Source: JANOBD01 sp031411495
GTDB lineage: Bacteria > Planctomycetota > Phycisphaerae > Tepidisphaerales > Tepidisphaeraceae
Assembly: GCA_031411495.1 (NCBI GenBank)
Contig: JANOBD010000028.1
Location: 1 to 35,880 of the forward strand
DNA: 35,880 nt
Direction: 5' to 3'
Part shown: positions 16,650 through 24,563 of the stretch, in pieces
Layout of the letters: each line of letters opens with the position of its first letter
Numbering within the stretch: position 1 is the first letter of the stretch
Position numbers and translations under genes: made by a program
Notes under the pieces: model-generated
What the model was told of the DNA's origin: nothing
Databases searched by the model: none
Seen by the model: the letters and a program-made list of their open reading frames with translations, nothing else

Positions 16650-17642
16650 ATGACACTCGCAGCCACAGCCAATCGGTTGACCGATCGCGTCAAAGACGCC
16701 GCCACAGACGTGTACGAACGTCTGAGAATCGCGGCCGAGGATGTGATGGATTCGCACCCGATTGACAGCGCGCTCAACGTGGTGGCCGGCGCGATCGGCG
16801 CCACGCGCGACATTGACGAACTTCTCTCGCGCATCGACCAGCTCGAATCTGAATTGAAGATGCTGCACCAGCGCGACCAGCTCCTCTCGCGCCACATGAC
16901 CAAGTTCGACGAAGAGCAGCGCCTGGCAGCCCGCATCCAGCAGGACTTTCTGCCCAAATCGATGCCGGTCGTCGGCGACGTCCGATTCTCGGCGATCTTC
17001 AAACCTGTCCATTATGTCAGCGGCGACCTGTATGATGTGAAGCGGCTCGACGAACGGCATGTCGGCGTCTACATGGCGGACGCCGTGGGACACGGCACGC
17101 CCGCCGCCCTGCTTACGATGTTCATGAGGAACGCCCTCACGACCAAGCGCATCCGCCCGGACGGCTACGATCTCCTCCGACCTTCCGAGACCATCGCAAC
17201 GCTCAACGCCGCGCTCCGCGGCCAGGATCTGAATCACGCGAGCTTCGCAACCGCGATCTACGGGCGCATCAACTGCGAGTCGCGCGAACTCTGCTTCGCC
17301 CGCGGCGGCCATCCGAATCCGCTGCGCCTCCGCGACGACGGCACCATTGAAGAACTCGCCGTCGACGGCTCGCTGCTCGGCGTCTTCGACGAACCCGACT
17401 GGCAGGACGCCTGCACGACGCTCAACAAAGGCGATCGCGTGTTTTTCTACAGCGACGGCATCGAGGTCGTGTACGCCGAAAGCGGCAGGCCATCCGCCGA
17501 CCGGTGGAAGCGCGAACTCGCCGCGCTCTACGGGTCCTCGACCCAGGCAATACTCGATTCGATCTCGGTCGCGCTCGAAGCCGTCGACACGTCTGTGCTG
17601 CCGAAGGACGATCTGACCGTCGTCGCAGTTGAAATCATCTGA
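16650..17642 (+). CDS. SpoIIE/RsbU-type PP2C serine phosphatase with N-terminal coiled coil
   Basis: A 330-residue protein from ATG 16650. Residues about 50-100 are a coiled coil (IDELLSRIDQLESELKML), leading into the phosphatase signal RIQQDFLP (95-102). The catalytic domain then carries SGDLYD (124-129), ADAVGHG (143-149) and FYSDGIEV near 260, which supply the metal-binding aspartates of PP2C. Such proteins dephosphorylate STAS-type anti-anti-sigma factors in partner-switching pathways. No STAS or anti-sigma kinase gene is in the window, so its target is unknown. The sensor part is short, so input may come through the coiled coil. The start is uncertain: 16602 and 16398 are in frame; none has a clear ribosome site. 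Confidence 0.85.
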   Translation: MTLAATANRLTDRVKDAATDVYERLRIAAEDVMDSHPIDSALNVVAGAIGATRDIDELLSRIDQLESELKMLHQRDQLLSRHMTKFDEEQRLAARIQQDFLPKSMPVVGDVRFSAIFKPVHYVSGDLYDVKRLDERHVGVYMADAVGHGTPAALLTMFMRNALTTKRIRPDGYDLLRPSETIATLNAALRGQDLNHASFATAIYGRINCESRELCFARGGHPNPLRLRDDGTIEELAVDGSLLGVFDEPDWQDACTTLNKGDRVFFYSDGIEVVYAESGRPSADRWKRELAALYGSSTQAILDSISVALEAVDTSVLPKDDLTVVAVEII

Positions 17643-17656
17643 AAGTGGACGCGAAA

Positions 17657-17686
17657 TTGATGTCCCGGCCTGCGCGCGTCTACACT
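17657..17686 (+). promoter_or_regulatory. Putative promoter of the ABC importer operon
   Basis: TTGATG (17657-17662), an 18-base spacer and TACACT (17681-17686). The -10 ends 11 bases before the GTG start at 17698, which would give a leader of only a few bases. There is no ribosome site before that GTG, which fits. Confidence 0.45.
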
Positions 17687-17697
17687 CCCGCCGAACC

Positions 17698-18471
17698 GTG
17701 ATCCCTTCGGCAACCACAATCCCGGTCCAGCAGGCCGCCATCCGCGTCCGCGACGTGTCGCGGCGATTCGAGAATGGCGTCCTCGCCGTCCGATCCCTTT
17801 CTCTGGATATCGATGCGGGCGTATTCCTCGCCCTCATCGGGCCAAGCGGCTGCGGCAAGAGCACGCTGCTGCGCATGCTCGCCGGACTTGATGTCCCCAC
17901 CGCAGGCACGATCGAAGGCATCAATCGCGAGCAGATCTCCTACGTCTTTCAGGATGCGCACCTGCTGCCCTGGAGGAACGCGCTCGGCAACGTGACGCTG
18001 CCGCTTGAACTGGCGGGCGTGACCCGCTCACAGCAGAAAGAACGCGCGACGCAGGCGCTGGAGCGCGTCGGACTCGCCGATGCGATTCGCCGCTACCCCG
18101 CCGAGTTATCCGGCGGCATGCGGATGCGGGTGTCGCTCGCACGGGCACTGGTGACCGATCCGCAAGTCCTGCTGCTGGACGAACCCTTCGCGGCGCTGGA
18201 CGAAATCAACCGCCAGCGCCTGGACGAAATGCTTCGGTCGCTCTGGCTCGCCACGAAGGTGACGGTCATCTTCGTCACGCATTCGATCGCCGAGGCTACA
18301 TTCCTCGCCGACCGTGCGATCGTTTTTTCATCTCGACCCGCGCGAATCATGCTCGATTCGGTGATTGATCTGCCACCCGAGCGGACAATGCGGCTCCGCG
18401 CATCACCCGAGTTCGCTCAGGTCCAAGGCCGGCTCTTCGAAGCTTTGCAGCGCGGCGAGGCGACGTCGTGA
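17698..18471 (+). CDS. ABC importer ATP-binding protein (NitT/TauT type)
   Basis: A 257-residue ATPase: Walker A GPSGCGKST (48-56), Q-loop YVFQDAHLLPWRN, signature LSGGM near 138, Walker B VLLLDEPFAALDE and switch His in FVTHSIAEA. The Q-loop LLPWRN pattern is typical of the nitrate/taurine/thiamine-precursor importers. It powers the permease encoded next, whose GTG start overlaps this stop (GTGA). The start was placed at GTG 17698, giving the usual family length; an in-frame TTG at 17629 would overlap the phosphatase gene. Confidence 0.9.
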   Translation: MIPSATTIPVQQAAIRVRDVSRRFENGVLAVRSLSLDIDAGVFLALIGPSGCGKSTLLRMLAGLDVPTAGTIEGINREQISYVFQDAHLLPWRNALGNVTLPLELAGVTRSQQKERATQALERVGLADAIRRYPAELSGGMRMRVSLARALVTDPQVLLLDEPFAALDEINRQRLDEMLRSLWLATKVTVIFVTHSIAEATFLADRAIVFSSRPARIMLDSVIDLPPERTMRLRASPEFAQVQGRLFEALQRGEATS

Positions 18472-19256
18472 GGCGATTGCTGTTCAATCTCCTGCCACCC
18501 CTGCTGATGGCGAGCATCGTCTGCCTTGCGGCGGAGCTGGTCGTCCGGCGCGGCTGGATCGCCGACTACCTCCTGCCGCCGCCCTCGCAGATCTGGAAGG
18601 CGCTGACGGAAGCCGGTACCGACTTGTGGCGCGGCAGCGCCTTCGATAACAAGATCGGCGGGCTGGCCGCGACGGCGCGGAACGCGTTCGAGGGTTTTCT
18701 CGCCTCGGCGATCGGGGGCGTCGCCATCGCACTGCTGCTCGCGTCGAACCGGTGGGTGAAGCAGGCGTTCTATCCGTACGCTGTATTCTTCCAGACCGTG
18801 CCGATCATCGCCATCGCGCCGATGCTGGTCATCTGGTGCGGCTTCGGGTCGCCGACCGTCCGCGCGGCCGCCTGCATCGCATCTATCTTCCCCGTCATCG
18901 CCAACACCTACGCAGGGCTGATCGCGACCGATCCCGCTCTTCGAGACCTGTTTCGGCTGTACAAGGCCGGCTGGTTTTCGACGACGTTCAAACTGCGGTT
19001 GCCGAGTGCGCTGCCGAACCTTTTCACCGGCCTGCGTATCGCGGCCGGCCTGGCGGTGATCGGGGCGATCGTCGGCGAGTTCGTCGGCGGCGGCGGGTTG
19101 GGCGCGGTCATCGAAACGGCCAAGCCGCAGCTTCGCAACGACAAGATCTTCGCAGCCGTGGTGCTCGCCTCGCTTCTCGGGCTGGTGATGGTCAGCTTGG
19201 TCAACGTTCTCAGCTGGTTCGCGCTTCGTCGGTGGCACGCTTCTGAGCGGAAATGA
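18468..19256 (+). CDS. ABC importer permease (NitT/TauT type)
   Basis: A 262-residue inner-membrane protein with about six hydrophobic helices (for example LLPPLLMASIVCLAAELVV at the start and FLASAIGGVAIALLLASN in the middle). Residues about 175-200 hold the cytoplasmic coupling loop (LFRLYKAGWFSTTFKLRLPSALPNLFTGLRI), the EAA-type motif contacting the ATPase. The start is GTG overlapping the ATPase stop. The substrate-binding gene follows 55 bases later, completing the importer in the order ATPase, permease, binding protein. Confidence 0.9.
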   Translation: MRRLLFNLLPPLLMASIVCLAAELVVRRGWIADYLLPPPSQIWKALTEAGTDLWRGSAFDNKIGGLAATARNAFEGFLASAIGGVAIALLLASNRWVKQAFYPYAVFFQTVPIIAIAPMLVIWCGFGSPTVRAAACIASIFPVIANTYAGLIATDPALRDLFRLYKAGWFSTTFKLRLPSALPNLFTGLRIAAGLAVIGAIVGEFVGGGGLGAVIETAKPQLRNDKIFAAVVLASLLGLVMVSLVNVLSWFALRRWHASERK

Positions 19257-19311
19257 CCCTGCCGGTTCCACAGGTAATGAACCTTTGGCGTACCGTGGCT
19301 ACACTTCATGC

Positions 19312-20259
19312 ATGTCCAAAATCCTCTCGGGCCTCGTCGTGTCGCTGTTACTGGCAGGTTCGGCCGTCGCCGATTCGATCACCCTCCAACTCAACTGGAA
19401 ACCCGAACCGCAATTCGGCGGCTTTTACACGGGCCAGGTGGATGGCATCTACCAGAAGAACGGGCTGGATGTCCGCGTCGAGCCCGGCGGCGCGGGGACG
19501 CCGACCGTCCAGATGGTGGCGGCGGGGAACGTCCACTATGCCGTCGTGAGCGCGGATGAAGTGGTGATCGCGCGCTCGCGCGGCATCGACGTCGTCGCCC
19601 TCTTTGCGGTTTACCAGACCAATCCGCAAGGCATCATGACCCGCGCCGCGCGCGGCTTCACCGACATCGGCGACATCTTCAAGCAGCCCGGCATCCTCGC
19701 GATGCAGAAAGGCCTGCCCTACGCGCTCTTTCTCGAGAAGAAATACGGCTTCGGAAAGCTGCAGATCGTGCCCAGCCCGTTCGGCGATCTCACGGCCTAC
19801 CGCACCCGCGACAATTACGCGATGCAATGTTTCGTCACCAGTGAACCGCTCGCCGCGCAGAAGACCGGCGTCGAACCCAAGACGTTTCTCATCGCCGACA
19901 GCGGATACAACCCGTACACGACGGTGCTGGTCACGACCGGTGACTATCTCAAATCCCATCAGGACGAGGCCGGCAAGATCGTCACGAGCGTACGGGACGC
20001 CTGGACGAAGTATCTCGCCGACCCAAAGCCAACCAATGAGTTCATGCAGAAACTCAACCCAACCATGGACACCCAGACGTTTGCCGACAGCGCGGAGGCC
20101 CAGAAACCGCTGATCGAGACAGAAGAGACGAAGACGAATGGCATCGGATCGATGACGATGAAGCGCTGGGCCGACCTGATCGATCAACTCGCGGATCTGA
20201 AGGTGATCGAAAAGAAGCCGGAAGCGAAGGACTGTTTTGTGGAGATGAAGAAGGAGTGA
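19312..20259 (+). CDS. ABC importer substrate-binding protein (NMT1/THI5-like)
   Basis: A 315-residue exported protein: signal peptide SKILSGLVVSLLLAGSAVAD, then a domain beginning ITLQLNWKPEPQFGGFYTGQVDGIYQKNGLDVRV and GGAGTPTVQMVAAGNVHYAVVSADEVV. This strongly resembles the NMT1/THI5-like group, whose better known members bind pyrimidine precursors of thiamine, sulfonates or nitrate. The ligand here is unknown: there is no thiamine gene nearby and no TPP riboswitch was noticed. No lipobox, so it should be free in the periplasm. ATG 19312 begins the signal; TACACT (19300-19305) lies 6 bases before it, so a separate leaderless transcript is possible. Confidence 0.88.
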   Translation: MSKILSGLVVSLLLAGSAVADSITLQLNWKPEPQFGGFYTGQVDGIYQKNGLDVRVEPGGAGTPTVQMVAAGNVHYAVVSADEVVIARSRGIDVVALFAVYQTNPQGIMTRAARGFTDIGDIFKQPGILAMQKGLPYALFLEKKYGFGKLQIVPSPFGDLTAYRTRDNYAMQCFVTSEPLAAQKTGVEPKTFLIADSGYNPYTTVLVTTGDYLKSHQDEAGKIVTSVRDAWTKYLADPKPTNEFMQKLNPTMDTQTFADSAEAQKPLIETEETKTNGIGSMTMKRWADLIDQLADLKVIEKKPEAKDCFVEMKKE

Positions 20260-20298
20260 GAAAGACTCGTGCCGATTGACGGCGTCCCGACCTGCGCG

Positions 20299-20318
20299 AA
20301 AAGTGCGAGCAAGCTCGC
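20299..20318 (-). terminator. Short hairpin, possible terminator of the small membrane protein gene
   Basis: GCGAGC-TT-GCTCGC at 20305-20318 followed on the minus strand by AC and four T residues (20299-20302). It lies 16 bases after the stop of the 34-codon gene, between it and the convergent binding-protein gene. The stem is short. Confidence 0.4.
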
Positions 20319-20333
20319 TGCTACACGTGAAGT

Positions 20334-20438
20334 TCAGGACATTCTGTTGGAGCCGCCCCGCGCCCACACGTCCATGACCCAGAAGAGCCCGACCAGTGAG
20401 CCGAGTCCCGCGGCGAGTTGGATGATTGCACTCAGCAT
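20334..20438 (-). CDS. 34-residue single-helix membrane protein (small ORF)
   Basis: ATG at 20438-20436, stop TGA at 20336-20334. GGAG (minus strand, 20446-20449) lies 7 bases before the ATG, ideal spacing. The product begins MLSAIIQLAAGLGSLVGLFW and goes on with VMDVWARGGSNRMS: one membrane helix of about 22 residues with small residues (A-A-G-L-G-S) on one face, and a short positive tail. There is no other gene between 20260 and 20729. The combination of strong ribosome site, clean helix and possible terminator argues for a real gene; no known family is recognised. Confidence 0.6.
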   Translation of the reverse strand: MLSAIIQLAAGLGSLVGLFWVMDVWARGGSNRMS

Positions 20439-20729
20439 GATCAATCTCCGATTGAAAAGTCGTTCAATCTCCATTGAACCTGTGCACCGATCTCACGAAA
20501 TGATCGGCCATCCCAGCACATCCTGGCGATGATAAAACACCAATTCCGTTCTATGTCCTCAGCCCATAACACCCAGCGGTCACTGCCCGGCACCTTCGAC
20601 ACGCGAGGATGTGACTGGTGAGTGAATCGCTCCCGCGCACCGCGATCGCGACCTTACATGCGAAGTTCGTCCCTTGTGCATGCCACGGGTGACCATACAA
20701 TCCCGCACTTTCCTGTTAGGAGGTACTTG
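20439..20729. other. Spacer holding the dapA promoter and leader
   Basis: No gene supported besides the upstream end of the small ORF's leader. The right part carries the dapA promoter and ribosome site. Nothing else recognised. Confidence 0.5.
20674..20724 (+). promoter_or_regulatory. dapA promoter and strong ribosome binding site
   Basis: TTGTGC (20674-20679), 16-base spacer, TACAAT (20696-20701), then AGGAGGT at 20718-20724, a full Shine-Dalgarno 5 bases before the ATG at 20730. The ribosome site decides the dapA start against an in-frame start at 20622. Confidence 0.65.
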
Positions 20730-21602
20730 ATGTTCCACGGCGCGATGACCGCCCTGATCACCCCGTTTTCCAGCGACCGCGTCGATGAAGCACGGTTGAA
20801 AGATCAGATTCAGTTCCAGCTCGGTCAAGGGATCAACGGGTTGATTCCCGTCGGCACCACCGGCGAATCACCGACTCTCGATTTCGACGAACACTTTCGT
20901 GTCATCGAACTGACCGTGAAGCAGGTTGCGGGAAAAATCCCCGTTCTTGCCGGCGTCGGCGGAAATGCCACGGCCGAGGCGCTCAAGCTCCACAAGTTCG
21001 CCAAAGACATCGGCGCTACAGCCGGCCTGAGCGTGAACCCCTACTACAACAAGCCCACCCAGGAAGGCCTCTACCGGCACTTCGCTTACCTGGCCGAGAA
21101 GGTCGACCTGCCCATCGTCCTTTACAACATTCCCGGACGCACGGGCATCAACATGTCCCCGGCGACGGTCGCTCGGCTCTACAAGCTCGCGCCGAATATG
21201 TTCCCCGCGATCAAGGAAGCCGCAGGCTCTTGCGACCAGGTCACCGAAATCCGGCAGCTCTGCAACATCGCCATCCTCAGCGGCGACGACTCGCTCACCC
21301 TGCCGTTCATGTCGGTCGGCGCACGCGGCGTGATCAGCGTCGTCTCCAACCTCATCCCCGGCGAGGTCGCGAAAATGGTCCAGCTCGCTCGTGCGGGCAA
21401 CTGGACGGACGCGGAGGCCATTCACGCCAGGTACTACAACCTGACCAAGAGCCTCTTTCTCGACGGCAACCCCGCCGGCGCGAAGTGGGCGATGAAGCTT
21501 CTCGGCCGCGACTCGGGAGAGATGCGCCTTCCCGTAGTCGAGGTCTCTGAAGCAACGAAAAAGGCGATCGAAGCGAACTTGAGGTCGGTCGGACTGTTGT
21601 GA
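20730..21602 (+). CDS. dapA: 4-hydroxy-tetrahydrodipicolinate synthase
   Basis: A 290-residue TIM-barrel enzyme condensing pyruvate with aspartate semialdehyde, the first committed step to diaminopimelate and lysine. Visible features: TTGES at 43-47, the YNIPGRTG segment (Tyr132, Arg137), and the Schiff-base Lys162 in FPAIKEAAG. The N-terminus MFHGAMTALITPF is typical. The AGGAGGT ribosome site fixes the start. dapF of the same pathway is encoded at 32845-33726; the intermediate steps are not in the window. It is followed after 119 bases by the fused shikimate-pathway gene. Confidence 0.95.
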   Translation: MFHGAMTALITPFSSDRVDEARLKDQIQFQLGQGINGLIPVGTTGESPTLDFDEHFRVIELTVKQVAGKIPVLAGVGGNATAEALKLHKFAKDIGATAGLSVNPYYNKPTQEGLYRHFAYLAEKVDLPIVLYNIPGRTGINMSPATVARLYKLAPNMFPAIKEAAGSCDQVTEIRQLCNIAILSGDDSLTLPFMSVGARGVISVVSNLIPGEVAKMVQLARAGNWTDAEAIHARYYNLTKSLFLDGNPAGAKWAMKLLGRDSGEMRLPVVEVSEATKKAIEANLRSVGLL

Positions 21603-21721
21603 ATGGTGTTTGCCGATGTCTTGCAGGTCGTACCCGCGCCGCGGCCTTCGCTCGCTTTGAAGCGGAATCTTCGCGAGTCCTCTCTGGTGACTGTCCCTCG
21701 AGATCCAATGGTTGACGCCCG

Positions 21722-23281
21722 ATGACCCGTCTCTGCGTTCCGATCTTCGTTCACACGCTCGAGCAAGCTCGTCGCGACATCGCGCGTGCGATCGAGGCCG
21801 GTGCCGACATGGTCGAGCTGCGACTCGATCTGGTGGATGATGTGCGTGTCGCCACGGCGCTGCAGGAGGCGTTCGCCCAGACGACGTTCGTCCTCACCAA
21901 GCGTGCCGAGCGCCAGGGCGGCGACTCTGAGCAGCCCGATGCCGACCGGCTCCCGTGGCTGCTGCACGCGCGGGGCGACCGACAGAACTGGGTGGACATC
22001 GAGGCCGACTCGGAGCCGAACGTCCTCCAATATGCGTTCGCCGAACAGGGCGCCGATCGTCGAACGATTCTCAGCCAGCACGACTTCAAGACCCGCCCTG
22101 CCGACCTGACGAAGAAGTTTCTTACGATGCAGATGAGCAACGCGAGCATTGCCAAAGTCGCCTGGCAGGCGCGGAGCATCCGCGACAACATCGAGGCATT
22201 CGAACTGATGCTCGCCGGCCCGAAGCCGGCGATCGCGATCTGCATGGGTGAGGCGGGCGCGACTTCGCGGATCCTCGCGAAGAAGTTCGGCGCGTTCCTT
22301 ACCTTTGCCTCGCTGAACGACACATCCGCCACCGCGCCCGGACAGGTCCGCATCGCCGACCTTCAGTCGATCTATCGCTGGGAGAAACAGACGCGCGACA
22401 CCCGAGTATATGGCGTTGTCGGCTCGCCGGTCGCGCACTCGATGAGCCCGGCCATTCACAACGCGGCGTTCGAGGCGATCGGATTCAACGGCGTCTATGT
22501 GCCGCTGCTGGTCGAACCGAGCTACGCGTCGTTCAAGGCGTTCATGGAGAGCTTTCTCGCCTTCGCGCCACTCCAGCTCTCGGGATTGTCGATCACGATT
22601 CCACATAAGGAAAACGCCCTCCTGTACGCGAAGGAAAAGGGTTTCGAGATCGATCCGCTGGCGGCCCGTATCGGCGCGGTGAACACGTTCCGGCTCGACG
22701 GCGACACGCCTTCGATCGCTCTCTCGACCGACTACGCCGCCATTCTCGACACGATCACGAGCGGCTTGAACGTCGATCGCGCCGGCCTGAAAGGGCTGCG
22801 CGTCGCGGTCGTTGGTGCCGGCGGCACCGGGCGGACCACGGTCGCGGCGCTGGCCCACTTCGGCGCGAACGTCACCGTCTTTAACCGAACCCGCAAACGT
22901 GCCGACGAACTCGCCGAGGAGTTCAACGGACAGAGCGGCGCCGTACTTTCCAAACCGCTCGGCGAACTCGCAGGCGATGAGTTCGACCTCTACGTCAACG
23001 CGACCAGTCTCGGCATGTCGCCGAACGTTGATGCCTCCATTTTCGACCCCGCGCTTCCACCCATCTCGAAGGCGCTCGTCTTCGACACGGTCTACAACCC
23101 GATGCAGACGAAATTGCTCCGCCAATCCCGCGAAGCGGGTGCACGCGTCGCGAGCGGCGTCGACATGTTCGTCCGCCAGGCGGTCGGCCAGTTCGAACTC
23201 TGGACCGGCCACGCCGCCCCCGTCGGACTGATGCGCAGCGTCATCGAGGCGCGCCTCGCCCCATCGCCATCGGAACACTGA
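21722..23281 (+). CDS. aroDE: Bifunctional 3-dehydroquinate dehydratase (type I) / shikimate dehydrogenase
   Basis: A 519-residue fusion. Residues 1 to about 225 are a type I dehydroquinase: AGADMVELRLDL near 27-38 with the substrate-binding acid/Arg, general base His120 (ILSQHDF) and Schiff-base Lys145 (ASIAKVAW). Residues about 229-519 are a shikimate dehydrogenase: VYGVVGSPVAHSMSP, the catalytic Lys296 in LSITIPHKENA, GAVNTFR, the NADP-binding GAGGTGRTT, and TSLGMSPN. The two enzymes catalyse steps three and four of the shikimate pathway, so the intermediate passes between joined domains. This domain order is well known in plants and also occurs in some bacteria. There is no clear ribosome site before the ATG. 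It converges with the DUF1854 gene, 22 bases apart. Confidence 0.93.
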   Translation: MTRLCVPIFVHTLEQARRDIARAIEAGADMVELRLDLVDDVRVATALQEAFAQTTFVLTKRAERQGGDSEQPDADRLPWLLHARGDRQNWVDIEADSEPNVLQYAFAEQGADRRTILSQHDFKTRPADLTKKFLTMQMSNASIAKVAWQARSIRDNIEAFELMLAGPKPAIAICMGEAGATSRILAKKFGAFLTFASLNDTSATAPGQVRIADLQSIYRWEKQTRDTRVYGVVGSPVAHSMSPAIHNAAFEAIGFNGVYVPLLVEPSYASFKAFMESFLAFAPLQLSGLSITIPHKENALLYAKEKGFEIDPLAARIGAVNTFRLDGDTPSIALSTDYAAILDTITSGLNVDRAGLKGLRVAVVGAGGTGRTTVAALAHFGANVTVFNRTRKRADELAEEFNGQSGAVLSKPLGELAGDEFDLYVNATSLGMSPNVDASIFDPALPPISKALVFDTVYNPMQTKLLRQSREAGARVASGVDMFVRQAVGQFELWTGHAAPVGLMRSVIEARLAPSPSEH

Positions 23282-23303
23282 ACACGCCGGGCGTTGCCGA
23301 GTC

Positions 23304-23822
23304 TCAAACCACGCGCGAGAGTTCGCGCTGCGACTGATCATCGAGCTGGTTCAGATCGGCGATCTCATACACGTTGCCATTGGCATCCTTCACCGTGAAT
23401 CGCGTCTCGCTCAGGAAGCGGATGTCTTCCCGCTCCTGCACGCGGAGCTGCAGCTTTCCGGCTTCGGTCTCGACATCCCACAGTTGATAGCCGTGCTCGA
23501 GATCGACCTTCTCGATCCGCCTGATCTTCGGGATGAACGTGCTGGCATCGAGGTAATGGACGATCAGTTCGCGTGCGGCTGCGCTCACGCCATCGAGCGA
23601 TTCAAGCATCAAAAGCTCGACGCCGTCTTTGCTGCGCAGGCTGACGAACGCGTTCGGCTTGCTCCAAGGAAACGCACTGCGTGCGATGACCTGCTGGTCT
23701 TCCAATCCCTCGCGGACCGCGAACAGCCGCCCGCGATCGTCTGTCCTCAGGAGCAGGCTCGTCGAATCGAGGGGCGGAAACTCGATCTTCTTTTCGCCGG
23801 CTGGTGCGTTCGCATCGGTCAC
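23304..23822 (-). CDS. DUF1854 family protein
   Basis: A 172-residue cytoplasmic protein. The core has the DUF1854 look: LRTDDRGRLFAVREG, then ARSAFPWSKPNAFVSLRSKDGVELLML, then FIPKIRRIEKVDLEHGYQLWDVETEAG, then FTVKDANGNVYEIADLNQLD. The family has no established reaction. It is often encoded with an ABC exporter in cyanophycin gene clusters, and just such an exporter lies upstream here (24564-26822). The start is GTG 23822 with GGAG 5 bases upstream, inside the end of the DinB-like gene; the open frame continues much further upstream, but that part is antisense-type shadow sequence. Confidence 0.78.
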   Translation of the reverse strand: MTDANAPAGEKKIEFPPLDSTSLLLRTDDRGRLFAVREGLEDQQVIARSAFPWSKPNAFVSLRSKDGVELLMLESLDGVSAAARELIVHYLDASTFIPKIRRIEKVDLEHGYQLWDVETEAGKLQLRVQEREDIRFLSETRFTVKDANGNVYEIADLNQLDDQSQRELSRVV

Positions 23823-23836
23823 GATCTCTCCGGGCT

Positions 23837-24349
23837 TCAACGGTGCTTGGCGCGCTCGACGGCCCAGATGCGAAAGCTGATCGGAAGCGGCGTGCCGCCG
23901 GCTCGCTTGATCATGGTTGCGATTTGTCCGCGGTGATAGCTGCCGTGGTCGATCAGGTGGAGGATCATGTCGCGCATCGGCAGCGTGTGCGAGGCGCCCT
24001 TGGTATCGTGGTAGGTGATCGGGTTGCCGAGTTGGTTCGGCGTCGTGCGACCGACGAAATCGATCAACGCGGCGTGAACGAGCGGCCAGCGCTGCTCGAG
24101 TTCCATACGCGTCGGATAGGTGGTGTGGTCTTCGGCGCGCTGCGGGCTTTCGCCGCGGAATCGGCTCAGCCAAAGCCACTGAACCGCCATACAGTGGACC
24201 AGCATCTTGTGCAGCGAGCCGATGCTGATGTTCTGTTCCTTGTAGTACTCTTCGTCACGGACGCTTCGCGCCGACAGCAGCGACTGCTGGTCGCCCCAGC
24301 GCAGGTACTCGCACATTTCTCGCAGGTGAAGATGAAACACGTTGTTCAC
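23837..24349 (-). CDS. DinB-like metal-binding four-helix protein
   Basis: A 170-residue protein from GTG 24349, which has GAGG six bases upstream; an in-frame GTG at 24385 has no ribosome site. The sequence fits the DinB/YfiT fold: a first helix with paired histidines (SLHKMLVHCMAVQWLWLSR, His47/His52) and the late DMILHLIDHGSYHRGQIATMI with His135 and His139, giving the usual three-His metal site. DinB-like proteins include thiol transferases (mycothiol, bacillithiol) and uncharacterised stress proteins. Its place between the ABC exporter and DUF1854 suggests co-expression. The 177 bases between it and the exporter gene hold no gene I can support. Confidence 0.8.
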   Translation of the reverse strand: MNNVFHLHLREMCEYLRWGDQQSLLSARSVRDEEYYKEQNISIGSLHKMLVHCMAVQWLWLSRFRGESPQRAEDHTTYPTRMELEQRWPLVHAALIDFVGRTTPNQLGNPITYHDTKGASHTLPMRDMILHLIDHGSYHRGQIATMIKRAGGTPLPISFRIWAVERAKHR

Positions 24350-24563
24350 GATCCGCCTCGGAATTTCTCCCGCCTCCGCACGCACAACCGGCGTCTTCCC
24401 CTGCCTCGCGCCGGGACACCAGCCACGACTGCAGTGATACCGTCTCGCTCAGAAAATTGCGAATGGCCGGTAATCCGCCGCGTCTGGCCCGCCGGTCGAA
24501 CTCCTTGTCGCGCGCGGCGGCCCGATTTGCGTTTTTTTCTGACTGCAAAAGCCGCCGTGGTTC

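Noticed and set aside
17629..19311. TPP riboswitch for the THI5-like importer
   Set aside because: The spacer before the ATPase gene is about 55 bases, too short for the riboswitch, and no thi-box-like sequence was seen there or before the binding-protein gene.
20269..20532. Plus-strand 87-codon frame after the binding-protein gene
   Set aside because: No ribosome site and low-complexity composition; it is antisense to the better supported 34-codon gene.
23823..24179. Upstream extension of the DUF1854 frame
   Set aside because: Arg/His-rich shadow of the DinB-like gene; GTG 23822 with GGAG gives the normal length.
24255..24548. Minus-strand frame between the ABC exporter and the DinB-like gene
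   Set aside because: TTG start without a ribosome site, and it overlaps the DinB-like gene by about 95 bases in another frame.
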